64,000 nt of DNA from Paenibacillus arenilitoris. Its GTDB lineage: Bacteria > Bacillota > Bacilli > Paenibacillales > Paenibacillaceae. The position numbers and the translations under genes are program-made. A model generated the notes under the pieces. It ran no database searches, was not told the DNA's origin, and was given only the letters and a program-made list of their open reading frames with translations. This document shows positions 18,096-26,797 of the stretch, in pieces. How positions within the stretch are numbered: the first letter of the stretch is position 1; each line of letters begins with the position of its first letter. The stretch lies in the NCBI RefSeq assembly GCF_014705655.1, contig NZ_JACXIY010000002.1, positions 186,001 to 250,000 of the forward strand, read 5' to 3'.

Positions 18096-20045
18096 ATGAG
18101 GAAGAAATTGCTTTTGTCTTTACTGGTTTTTCAATTGGCATTCTGTACGCTGCTCATCGCGTCGGCCGAAGCGGTAACGCCGACCAATCTGGAGATGATC
18201 GCGCGCGTAACCGGCGTCAAGCCTGCCGGGGAGACGATGCCGAACCCGAACCAGACGGACACCAATTACGCGATTACCGGGACGGATCTCGGCATCGTAT
18301 GGGACAAAGGGGGCGGGCAATATTTCGTTCTCTTCGGCGATACGAACGGCCACGGACCGAACGATTGGCGGAGCAACACGCTCGCGATCTCGTCGGACAC
18401 GAATCTGGCCGACGGCTTGTCGTTCGACACGATGATTCAGGACACGCCCGGGCATGCCAAGGAAATATTGCCGTCCAAAAAGATCAACTTCGATGAAATT
18501 ACCGTCATCCCGACGGCTGGCGTCACGGTCGGCAACCGGCATTATATCCATTATATGTCCGTGAACAACTGGGGCCCCGCCGGCGTATGGTCCACGAATT
18601 ACTCGGGCATCGCTTATTCGGACAATAACGGCGCGACGTGGACGAAGCATCCGACGGCGAGATGGTACAACAACACGACGAATTGGGATAACAAATTCCA
18701 GATGGCCGCCTTCGTCAAGGACGGCGGATTCGTGTATATGTACGCGACGCCGAACGGACGCTTCGGCGACGTCTATCTCGCTCGCGTGCCGGAGAACAGC
18801 TTGCTGGACATTAACGCGTACCGTTACTGGGACGGCAACGGCTGGTCCGCCAGCCAGGCCGGTGCCGATGCGGTCGCGAACGGCGTAGCCGGGGAGGTGT
18901 CCGTCGCGTACAACTCGCATTTCAACCGTTATATTATGACCTACCTGAACGAGCATCGCCAATCGATCGTCATGCGGGATGCGCCGACGCCGGTCGGACC
19001 ATGGAGCGGCGAGAAAATATTGGTGCCGGGCGACTTCACGGGACTCGGGCAATATAACGCCTTCATGCACCCTCTGTCAAACAACGGATCCACGCTTTAT
19101 TTCATCATGTCGACATGGTACCCGGACTACAATACGCATCTTATGAAAGCGACGCTGACAGCCGATATGCTCGGCAGCAACATCGTGACCGATCCCGGCT
19201 TCGAGACGCAGACGGCGACGCCCGTCATGGCTCCGTGGCACGTGGACGGCGAAGGCGGCATCGACCGCAATCTCGGCCATGCCCGTACGGGAGAGGATAA
19301 CGGCTATGTGCGCAACGGCAGCGGCTGGAATTCGATCAAGCAGCGCGTCGTCGTGCAGCCGAACACGAATTATACGCTGAAGGGCTGGGTGAAGACGTCA
19401 AGCAACAACACGACGGGCTTCTTCGGCGCGCGCGTGCCGAATAACGGCGCCGTCATAAGCGAAGTGCCGTTCGCATCGCTTCCGAACTACACCGAGCTGA
19501 CGGTACAGTTCAATTCCGGCAATAACAACTTCGTGGAGCTGTTTACGGGCATGTGGGCGGACGGCGATACATGGGTGCAGGTCGACGACGTCAGCCTGGT
19601 GAAGGAAGCGAACCTCGTCGGGCATGCCGGCTTCGAGTCGCAGCCGTCCTCTACCGTTAGCTCGCCGTGGTACTTGAACGGCAACGGCGGCATCGACCGG
19701 AACCTGGGCTTCGCCCATACCGGAGCGAACAACGCCTTCGCCAGATACGATTCGGGCTGGAACGCGGTCAAGCAGGAAATTTTCGTCGAGAAAAACACGA
19801 GCTACACGCTGTCCGCCTGGATCCGCACCTCCTCGAACAACGCCGACGGCTACTTCGGGGCCAGGCTCATGAACGGCGGGGCGATCCTGAACGAGACGTC
19901 CTTCGCCAGCGTGCCGGGTTATACCAAGCATACCGTGACGTTCAACTCGGGCGGCGCAAGCAGCGTGGAAATTTTCGCGGGCATGTGGGCGGATAACGGA
20001 GACACGTGGATTCAGGCCGACGATTTCACGGTTACCAAAAACTAA
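18096..20045 (+). CDS. Secreted DUF4185 (GH183) with two C-terminal binding-module repeats
   Basis: A 649-residue secreted protein: Sec signal (1-26, ending LLIASAEA), a DUF4185/GH183 catalytic propeller (about 30-358; TGTDLGIVWD, LFGDTNGHG, DWRSNTLAI, LPSKKINFDEITVIPTAGV, IHYMSVNNWG), then two homologous beta-sandwich modules (about 362-503 and 506-649). Each module opens with a DPGFE/HAGFE-type motif and carries GGIDRNLG, a Trp-Asn segment (SGWN), FGAR and a closing WxQxDD. The repeats look like carbohydrate-binding modules of the CBM4/9 fold. The start ATG at 18096 is preferred over an in-frame upstream codon lacking signal-peptide sense. Likely role: extracellular endo-cleavage of D-arabinan with polymer binding. 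Confidence 0.83.
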   Translation: MRKKLLLSLLVFQLAFCTLLIASAEAVTPTNLEMIARVTGVKPAGETMPNPNQTDTNYAITGTDLGIVWDKGGGQYFVLFGDTNGHGPNDWRSNTLAISSDTNLADGLSFDTMIQDTPGHAKEILPSKKINFDEITVIPTAGVTVGNRHYIHYMSVNNWGPAGVWSTNYSGIAYSDNNGATWTKHPTARWYNNTTNWDNKFQMAAFVKDGGFVYMYATPNGRFGDVYLARVPENSLLDINAYRYWDGNGWSASQAGADAVANGVAGEVSVAYNSHFNRYIMTYLNEHRQSIVMRDAPTPVGPWSGEKILVPGDFTGLGQYNAFMHPLSNNGSTLYFIMSTWYPDYNTHLMKATLTADMLGSNIVTDPGFETQTATPVMAPWHVDGEGGIDRNLGHARTGEDNGYVRNGSGWNSIKQRVVVQPNTNYTLKGWVKTSSNNTTGFFGARVPNNGAVISEVPFASLPNYTELTVQFNSGNNNFVELFTGMWADGDTWVQVDDVSLVKEANLVGHAGFESQPSSTVSSPWYLNGNGGIDRNLGFAHTGANNAFARYDSGWNAVKQEIFVEKNTSYTLSAWIRTSSNNADGYFGARLMNGGAILNETSFASVPGYTKHTVTFNSGGASSVEIFAGMWADNGDTWIQADDFTVTKN

Positions 20046-20065
20046 CAACAAGAAGGTGTGCAATC

Positions 20066-21058
20066 ATGAAAGCGCTTGTCATCGAAAGTCCGCATCACGC
20101 ATCCGTACAGGAGGTCCCTTACCCGTCCCCGGGTAAGGGAGAGGTCGTCATTCGCGTAGAGCGGGTAGGCATTTGCGGCACCGACTTTCATATTTTCGAA
20201 GGCGAGTTTCTGTCCCCGTACCCGATTATACCCGGCCATGAGTTATCGGGAACCATTCATGAATGCGGCGAAGGGGTGGAAGGCTTCCGGATCGGCGAGC
20301 GGGTAACCGCCGATCCTTCCCTCTTCTGCGGCCGCTGCGTCTACTGCCTGACGAACCGCGGCAACCAGTGCGACAATTGGGGAGCGCTCGGCAACACGGT
20401 GAACGGGAGCATGGCGGAATTCGTGGCGGTTCCCGCGCGCAACGTCGTCCGCATCCCGGATTCGATGTCCTTCGAAACGGCGGCGTTCATCGAGCCGATC
20501 GCCTGCGTCGTTCATGCGATGAACAGACTGCGGCTGAAGGCGGGAGATTCCGTCCTGCTGCTGGGCGCGGGAGCGATGGGCCAGCAGCTTGTGCAGACGC
20601 TGGCCAGATCCGGCGCGTCGCGGCTGACCGTCGTCGACGTGTCCGAGACGAAGCTGGCGCTTGCCAGAACGCTTGGCGCGACGGAGACGGTGAACGTCCG
20701 GGACAAAGCGCGGCTGGCCGGGCAGAAGTTCGACGTCGTCGTCGACGCGACAGGCATCCCGGCCGTTATCGAGGATGCCTTCTCTTATCTCGGGAAGACG
20801 GCGACGTATTTGCAGTTCGGCGTGACGCCTAAGGATGCGCAGATCCGTCTCAATCCGTTCGATCTGTACCATCGAGACTGGACGATCCTCGGCTCCATGG
20901 CGATCAATTACACATTCCTGCCGGCGTTCGAGTGGGTGAAGGAAGGCAGAATTGTGCTCGAACCGCTCGTATCCAAGGTCATATCGCTCGAGGAGACGGC
21001 CGAATTCCTCGCCAAGCCGAAGGATCCGGAGCTGCTCAAGGTGCAAATCCGGATTTGA
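20066..21058 (+). CDS. Zinc-dependent polyol/sugar dehydrogenase (MDR family)
   Basis: A 330-residue medium-chain dehydrogenase. It has catalytic-zinc residues C37 (GICGTDFH), H58 and E59 (PGHE), and the four-cysteine structural-zinc loop (CGRCVYC...C) at about 94-108. The Rossmann motif GAGAMG is followed by TVVDVSETK, indicating NAD. It resembles sorbitol/arabitol dehydrogenases. ATG at 20066 has AGAAGGTG upstream and lies 20 bp after the GH183 stop. In a D-arabinose locus it could oxidise D-arabinitol or another arabinose derivative, but the substrate cannot be read from sequence. Confidence 0.85.
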   Translation: MKALVIESPHHASVQEVPYPSPGKGEVVIRVERVGICGTDFHIFEGEFLSPYPIIPGHELSGTIHECGEGVEGFRIGERVTADPSLFCGRCVYCLTNRGNQCDNWGALGNTVNGSMAEFVAVPARNVVRIPDSMSFETAAFIEPIACVVHAMNRLRLKAGDSVLLLGAGAMGQQLVQTLARSGASRLTVVDVSETKLALARTLGATETVNVRDKARLAGQKFDVVVDATGIPAVIEDAFSYLGKTATYLQFGVTPKDAQIRLNPFDLYHRDWTILGSMAINYTFLPAFEWVKEGRIVLEPLVSKVISLEETAEFLAKPKDPELLKVQIRI

Positions 21059-21169
21059 CGCGGCCGAATGCGGACAGGCTGCGGCGCCGGGCGTCGTCCA
21101 TTCCTCAAGTCGGAAGGCGCCCGGCATCATTCACAAACAAGACACTACTTAACCGGGAGGAAATTCGAA

Positions 21170-23332
21170 GTGAAACGAATCAAGTTGAAGCTGTTCGGAT
21201 CTACCATGCTTGCAGGGGCGCTGCTCGCGACGTCGGCGCTGCCTTCTTTCGCCGACGGCGGCTCCGCCGCTGCGACCGAGCCCGCCGCGTTCGAGCTTAC
21301 CGCCACTAAGGCGGCGAAGGTCGCCCGCGTAACCGGACCTACGCTCGAAGGGGAGACGGTTCCGAACCCGAACCGGACCCATGTCAACTATGCGCTCAGG
21401 GCAACCGACCTCGGCATCGTCTGGGACGCGACGACCGACCCGAACGACAAGAAGGTGATGGTCGCCTTCGGCGATTCGTACGATGACGGATGGGGCGGCT
21501 TCGGCGGCGGCGGCGATCCGGCCGGCTGGCGGAGCAATCTGCTGGCGATCTCCAAGGATGCCGATCTTTCGGACGGCATGGCCTTCTCCTCGATGATTAT
21601 GGACGAGAATAAGCCCGGCTATTCGAAGGAAGTGATCGGCTCCGAGCACGATACGTCCGGAAGCGGCGACTTTACGGCGATTCCGACGGCGGGGGTAACG
21701 GTAGGGTCCAGGCATTATATCCATTACATGCAAATTAAAAACTGGGGCGCGAACGGACGCTGGAACACGAATTTTTCCGAAATCGCCTATTCCGACGACG
21801 AAGGGCAGAACTGGACGAAATCGGGCGTGCAGTGGGGCGCCAAGAGCAAGTTCGCGCAGGCCGCATACTTGAAGGAGGACGGCTACGTCTATATGTTCGG
21901 CACGCCTGCCGGACGCTTCGACAACGCCTACTTGGCGCGGGCGGCGGAAGCGGACATGCTCGTGAAGGAGCAGTACGAATATTGGAACGGCACGGGATGG
22001 ACCAAGAACGACGAAGCGGCGGCCGTCGCGGTCGTGGACGTTCCGGTCAGCGAGCTGTCCGTCGCTTACAATTCGTATTATGACAAATACATCATGACGT
22101 ATTTGAACGAGAACCGCTATGCGATCGTCATGCGCAGCTCCTCGAGCTTGACCGGCGGCTGGTCGGCCGAGACCGAAGTCGTGCGCGGCGCGGAGTACCC
22201 GGGCTTGTACGGAGGCTTCATCCATCCGTGGACGAACGACGGAAGAGAGCTGTACATGGTCGTCTCGGAATGGGGACCCTATAACTCGATTCTGATGCGA
22301 GCGACGCTTGACGTCGGCACGCCGCAAAGCAATTTGGTCGCCGATCCTTCCTTCGAGATGCAGACTTCGGATACGATCTCGGCGCCATGGACGCTCGAGA
22401 ACGGCAAAGGCGGCATTGACCGCGCCGGCCTCGGCAGAGGCGGCAGCCAGAACGTATGGCTCCGCAATTCGTCCGGCTGGAACGCGATTACGCAGGACGT
22501 CGCCGTAGAAGCGAATACGGAATACGTCCTGCAAGGCTTCGTCAGAACGTCGCAGAACAACAATGGGGGCTATTTCGGGGTCAGAGGCTCCGCGAACGAT
22601 ATTTTGAAGGAAACGAAGTTCGAAAGAAACGACAATTATTCGAAGCTGAGCGTCCGGTTCAACTCGGGCAACAATACGCAGGTCAAAATATTCACCGGCA
22701 TGCACGCTAACGGCGACACCTGGGTGCAGGTCGACGATTACATGCTGCTGAAGGTCGATACGACGCCGCCCGTCATTACGCTGAACGGCGCTGCGGCGGT
22801 CGATGTTCCGCTTGGCGGTACGTACGACGACGCCGGCGCTGCGGCGCTTGACGCGATCGACGGCGACCTGTCCGGCAAAATCGCCGTCGAGGGCGCAGTC
22901 GATCCGACAATCGTCGGCACCTATACGCTGACGTACAAGGTGTCGGATTCCGACGGGAATGCCGCGGAGCCCGTCACGCGTACGGTCAAGGTGACCGGTC
23001 CGGCTTACAGCGTCACGGGCGCCGTCTTCAAAGATATCTTAGGCAGAACGATAACGAAGCTTCCGAAGAACGGTCTCGTCACCGCTAGCGCGGACGTCAG
23101 GAACAACACCGGCGAGAGCAAGACCGTTACGGTCGTCGCAGCGTTGTTCAACAAAAAAGGCGAGATCGTGAACGTATCCGGCGTTACGAAATCGATCGCT
23201 TCGGGCGCGAAGGAGACGTTCACGGGCGGATTTACGATGCCGGGCAACAATTCCGGATACAGGCTGAAAGTATTCGTGGCCAGCTCGCTTTCGGATTTGC
23301 GGCCGATATCCGCGGTAGCCGAATTGAAATAA
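21170..23332 (+). CDS. Secreted multidomain DUF4185 (GH183)
   Basis: A 720-residue secreted protein starting at GTG behind GGGAGGAAA. Signal peptide about 1-28 (cleavage near PSFADG). Then a DUF4185/GH183 domain (about 50-390; RATDLGIVWD, VAFGDSYDDGWGGFGG, GWRSNLLAIS, IPTAGVTVGSRHYIHYM), one CBM-like module homologous to those in the upstream protein (about 395-535; GGIDRAGLG, SGWNAITQ, WVQVDDY), a bacterial Ig-like DUF5011 domain (about 538-620; VPLGGTYDDAGA), and a C-terminal beta-sandwich of about 100 residues. Compared with the other two GH183 proteins the FGDT motif is FGDS with a glycine-rich insertion, suggesting a different substrate preference. Last gene before a strong terminator. 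Confidence 0.83.
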   Translation: MKRIKLKLFGSTMLAGALLATSALPSFADGGSAAATEPAAFELTATKAAKVARVTGPTLEGETVPNPNRTHVNYALRATDLGIVWDATTDPNDKKVMVAFGDSYDDGWGGFGGGGDPAGWRSNLLAISKDADLSDGMAFSSMIMDENKPGYSKEVIGSEHDTSGSGDFTAIPTAGVTVGSRHYIHYMQIKNWGANGRWNTNFSEIAYSDDEGQNWTKSGVQWGAKSKFAQAAYLKEDGYVYMFGTPAGRFDNAYLARAAEADMLVKEQYEYWNGTGWTKNDEAAAVAVVDVPVSELSVAYNSYYDKYIMTYLNENRYAIVMRSSSSLTGGWSAETEVVRGAEYPGLYGGFIHPWTNDGRELYMVVSEWGPYNSILMRATLDVGTPQSNLVADPSFEMQTSDTISAPWTLENGKGGIDRAGLGRGGSQNVWLRNSSGWNAITQDVAVEANTEYVLQGFVRTSQNNNGGYFGVRGSANDILKETKFERNDNYSKLSVRFNSGNNTQVKIFTGMHANGDTWVQVDDYMLLKVDTTPPVITLNGAAAVDVPLGGTYDDAGAAALDAIDGDLSGKIAVEGAVDPTIVGTYTLTYKVSDSDGNAAEPVTRTVKVTGPAYSVTGAVFKDILGRTITKLPKNGLVTASADVRNNTGESKTVTVVAALFNKKGEIVNVSGVTKSIASGAKETFTGGFTMPGNNSGYRLKVFVASSLSDLRPISAVAELK

Positions 23333-23344
23333 TCAGGCCAAGAG

Positions 23345-23395
23345 GAACTGTTTCGCAGGGTCATTATGTGACCTGCGAGACAGTTCTTTTTATTT
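23345..23395 (+). terminator. Rho-independent terminator of the GH172/GH183 locus
   Basis: A long, nearly perfect stem (GAACTGTTTCGCAGGGTCA paired with TGACCTGCGAGACAGTTC, short loop) is followed by TTTTTATTT. It marks the end of the unit that starts at 4380. Confidence 0.9.
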
Positions 23396-23534
23396 GGCTC
23401 AACCCCTCGCTCACTTGTTGAACAAACCTCGAGTCCCTCACTTTCGCACTCCCTTATAAGGTCACTCGAAACACGGTCAATCGAGAACACGCTCCCCTGC
23501 TTTGATGAAGTTAGCCCCGGTAAGGTGGCGCTAA

Positions 23535-23710
23535 TTTCAAAAAATGAAACTAAATCGCTCATGCCCCCATTCACTATCGATTTAGTTTCAATAGTTGAAT
23601 TTAACGGTTCCGTAAGAGCATCTCCACTTGATATTTACCCGAGCAGTTTCAAAATTTGAAACTAAACACACATTTCGCCTTCTTCATTTGAGCTTAATGT
23701 CAATTTTTAA
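23535..23710. repeat. TTTCA/TGAAA palindrome array, copy 1, in a 594-bp gene-free gap
   Basis: The gap between the terminator and the LacI gene holds a chain of palindromes: TTTCAAAAAATGAAA(C) at 23535-23550, TTCAATAGTTGAA at 23587-23599, GTTTCAAAATTTGAAAC at 23646-23662, and a weaker AT palindrome near 23700-23710. The first and third words recur at 46348 and 46459 with exactly the same 111-bp offset, while the sequence between has diverged. Short reading frames across the gap overlap the repeat or the terminator and are not credible genes. I see no other gene here. Confidence 0.75.
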
Positions 23711-23926
23711 AAGTAAATCTGCATCGTGGTGCCCTTATCGGATCGACTGCTCGGATATCGGCGGAATATTGTGCTTGTGCGCAGGTTGGCTGGTCAAATC
23801 CGTTCTTGCCCATACTGTCAGAAGCACCATTTAATAGGTGACGGCGTTAGTAAAACGTGATAAGGTGAGGTTATGGAATCGATTGCAGATCAAATTGACG
23901 CATATTTATACAGGCAGGAGGCCAAT

Positions 23927-24949
23927 ATGAGCAAAAGCACGATTTATCAAATCGCGGAGCAAGTCGGCGTATCGCCGTCGACCGTTTCGAGAGCGCTTTC
24001 GGGCAACGGCTATTGCGGCAAGCGGACGAAAGCGAAAATCATGGAGGCGGCGAAAGCGCTCAATTACGCGCCCGATCACGCCGCGAAAATATTGAAGACG
24101 AGGAGAACGAATAAAATTATATTCGCCGTCCCCGATATTTGCAACCCGTTCTACTTCGACATGATCAACGGCATTAACCAGGTCGTCGAGGAGCATGGCT
24201 ATTTACTTATTTTATTTTACACGAAGCACCGCCTATCGGAGGAGCTGAAGGCGATTCAGAACGTGAAGGAGCGAGTGGCGGACGGCATGATCATGGTATC
24301 GTTCCACTTCTGCGAGGAGAACATCGGCGCGATCAACGAGCTGTCGGCGCCGGTCGTCCTTACCAACCGGTACGACTCGCCTGGCGGCGGCGACCGGTTC
24401 GATTATGTGTACGTCGATACGTTCGAGGGAACGAAGCAGGGGACCGCGCATTTGATCGGCCAAGGGCTCACCCGCATCGGCTACATCGGCGGCAGCCTGA
24501 GCGAACAGACCGGCTACCAGCGGTACTGCGGCTTCCGCGAGGCGCTGCTTGATGCCGGACTGCCCTTCGAGGACGGCCTCGTCTATGAATCCGATTATAC
24601 GGAGAAGGGCGGCTATCTTGCCGCTCGGGAAATGCTAAGGCGGACAAGCCGTCCGCAGGCGGTCGTGGCGGCCAACGATTTGATGGCGATCGGCGTCATG
24701 CACGCGTGCGAGGAAGCGGGACTGTCCGTTCCCGGCGACGTGGCCATCGTCGGCATGGACAACCTCGACTTGTCGTCGCGGGTGCATCCGAAGCTGACGT
24801 CGGTATCCCTCGAGCAGGAGGACATCGGCCGGCAAGCCGCGCAAATTTTGATGGATCGGCTGCATGGAAGGGAAGTCTATGACCGAGCGGTCAAAATTAT
24901 GCCCAAGCTGGTCGTCCGGCAATCGAGCAGCCGGACGCAGGACGGATAA
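23927..24949 (+). CDS. LacI-family transcriptional regulator
   Basis: A 340-residue LacI-type regulator: helix-turn-helix TIYQIAEQVGVSPSTVSRAL at about residues 4-23 and an effector-binding domain (IIFAVPDICNPFYFDM, AVVAANDLMAIGVM). The start ATG at 23927 has CAGGAGG upstream. An in-frame ATG at 23873 also follows an AAGGTGAGG, which would add 18 residues before the DNA-binding domain, so a longer form is possible. It heads a unit with the two-component genes 33 bp downstream and probably adds sugar-dependent repression to that system. Confidence 0.9.
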   Translation: MSKSTIYQIAEQVGVSPSTVSRALSGNGYCGKRTKAKIMEAAKALNYAPDHAAKILKTRRTNKIIFAVPDICNPFYFDMINGINQVVEEHGYLLILFYTKHRLSEELKAIQNVKERVADGMIMVSFHFCEENIGAINELSAPVVLTNRYDSPGGGDRFDYVYVDTFEGTKQGTAHLIGQGLTRIGYIGGSLSEQTGYQRYCGFREALLDAGLPFEDGLVYESDYTEKGGYLAAREMLRRTSRPQAVVAANDLMAIGVMHACEEAGLSVPGDVAIVGMDNLDLSSRVHPKLTSVSLEQEDIGRQAAQILMDRLHGREVYDRAVKIMPKLVVRQSSSRTQDG

Positions 24950-24981
24950 ATCCTACGAAACCCCGGGGGGTTGCGCGCAAC

Positions 24982-26781
24982 ATGATGAAGCTGAAGCTGA
25001 TCGGCCAGATGAACCTTCAGAAAAAAATTACGCTTCTTCTCGTTTTGTCGATCTTCATCCCGCTGACGCTGTTCGGTTATCTTTTCTACCAGCGATCGAT
25101 CGAGTTCGCGGCGGACCGGACGAACAAGGAGACGAATCAGCTGCTTCAGCTCGTCAATCAGAACGTCGACCGGCTGCTGAACGAATACGAGGCGCAGCTG
25201 AACGATATTTACGAGAACGAGGACGTCATTCTGCAGCTAAGCGAAGAGAGCCGGCTGCCCGAGGCCGCGAAGCAGCTGTCCTCCGACTCGGTGAACCGCT
25301 TTTTGCGAAACTTTTTGCGCGGGAAGGACGATTTGGATTCCATTTATTTATTCAGCGGTGACAAGCTGTTTTTCGCCGATTTCAAAGGCTCGGACTATTA
25401 CCGGGCGGTATTCCGCAAGCACCCGGAATGGCAGCAGGTTGTGCGGGCGGGAGACGGGCGGGCGGTCTGGATCCCGACGTACGAGCTGCCGACCAACCGG
25501 TATACGTTCGCGCCCACCCACTATTTCTCGGTAGGGATGCAGGTGAAGAACGTCGCCGACGTCATGCAGACGCTCGGCTCGTTGTACTTGAACGTCAAAA
25601 TCAGCGCGCTGGACAGGCTGGCCGGAGAGGTGCGCGTAAGCCCGCGCGGCACGCTGCTCATCGTCGGCGCGGATGGCCAGGTCATCTGGAATCGCAACCC
25701 CGAGGCGTATCAGGAATCGCTGAAGGGGATTCCGTTCTATGAGGAGCTGATGACGCGCCAAAAACCTTTTTCCCTGGTCAAAATGAAAGGCGAGCCGTAC
25801 CAGATGAGCTTCGTTCGATCCGCCTACAACGGCTGGTACTACGTATCGCTAATCCCGCAATCGGATCTTAGCGAGCAATCGAAGGATCTGAGGCAATTTC
25901 TGCTCGTGACGATCTTCGCGTTCGGCGCGTCGTTCATTCTGCTCGCGCTCTGGGTATCCCGGTTCATTACGAAGCCGATCCGGCAGATGGCGGTGGCTAT
26001 GAAGCAGATTCACAAGGAAAACGTCGACCTCGAGCTGCCCGTCGCCTCCGAGGACGAGATTGGCCTGCTGAACGCTGCCTTCAATAGCATGCGCAGGCGG
26101 ATCAACGATTTGATCCATGAGGTCCGCGTCGTCTCCGCGAAGGAGAAGGAGGCGGAGGTGCGGGCGCTCCAGGCGCAGATCAATCCCCATTTCGTCTATA
26201 ATTCGCTCGACACGATCAACTGGATGGCGATCGAGCGGCAGCAGGACGATATAAGCTCGATGATCGCGGCGTTAAGCGACATTATGCGATATGCGATTCG
26301 CCCCGGCGAGCCGTGGATCGCGCTCGGAGAAGAGCTGAAATGGGCGGAGAACTACGCGTATTTGCAGAAGATGAGGTTCGAGGAGCGGTTCGATATTACG
26401 TTCGAGGTCGACCCGTCCCTCCTTCCGCGCAAGGTGCCGCGCCTCTTCCTGCAGCCTTACCTCGAGAACTCGATCCTGCACGGAATGGAGCAGATCGAGT
26501 CCGGCGGATTAATTGCCGTAACCGCCTCGCCGGATCCGGAGACGGGAGGCATTCGCGTCGTATTGACCGATAACGGCGCCGGCATTCAAGAAGACGAGCT
26601 GCTTGACATAAGGCTGCGCCGAACCCACGGCATCGGCATTTACAATTTGGACGACCGGCTGAAGCTGGAGTACGGCAGCGCCTATGGCGTAACGATCGCC
26701 TCGGAGTGGCGGAAGGGGACCGTCGTCACGATCGTTCTCCCGTCGATCGAACCGGAAAGCAAGGCCGGCCGGGAGCACTGA
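24982..26781 (+). CDS. YesM-family sensor histidine kinase
   Basis: A 599-residue membrane kinase: transmembrane helix at about 18-38, a large extracellular sensor domain (about 40-305), second helix about 306-328, HAMP linker, His-kinase domain with the phospho-acceptor H403 in INPHFVYNSLD, and an ATP-binding domain (ENSILHGM, DNGAGI, GIGIYN). This is the class that senses extracellular carbohydrates and controls their import genes in Firmicutes. The response regulator begins 16 bp downstream. A candidate co-sensor, a lone binding lipoprotein, is encoded just beyond it. Confidence 0.93.
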   Translation: MMKLKLIGQMNLQKKITLLLVLSIFIPLTLFGYLFYQRSIEFAADRTNKETNQLLQLVNQNVDRLLNEYEAQLNDIYENEDVILQLSEESRLPEAAKQLSSDSVNRFLRNFLRGKDDLDSIYLFSGDKLFFADFKGSDYYRAVFRKHPEWQQVVRAGDGRAVWIPTYELPTNRYTFAPTHYFSVGMQVKNVADVMQTLGSLYLNVKISALDRLAGEVRVSPRGTLLIVGADGQVIWNRNPEAYQESLKGIPFYEELMTRQKPFSLVKMKGEPYQMSFVRSAYNGWYYVSLIPQSDLSEQSKDLRQFLLVTIFAFGASFILLALWVSRFITKPIRQMAVAMKQIHKENVDLELPVASEDEIGLLNAAFNSMRRRINDLIHEVRVVSAKEKEAEVRALQAQINPHFVYNSLDTINWMAIERQQDDISSMIAALSDIMRYAIRPGEPWIALGEELKWAENYAYLQKMRFEERFDITFEVDPSLLPRKVPRLFLQPYLENSILHGMEQIESGGLIAVTASPDPETGGIRVVLTDNGAGIQEDELLDIRLRRTHGIGIYNLDDRLKLEYGSAYGVTIASEWRKGTVVTIVLPSIEPESKAGREH

Positions 26782-26797
26782 CAACAGGAGGAGACCC

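Noticed and set aside
23005..23574. Minus-strand frame of 189 codons over the end of the GH183 gene and the gap
   Set aside because: It crosses the terminator hairpin and the palindrome array and overlaps the coding end of the GH183 gene; no ribosome site or family.
23628..23834. Plus-strand 68-codon frame in the gap before the LacI gene
   Set aside because: It is partly built from the repeated GTTTCAAAATTTGAAAC word and has no good ribosome site.
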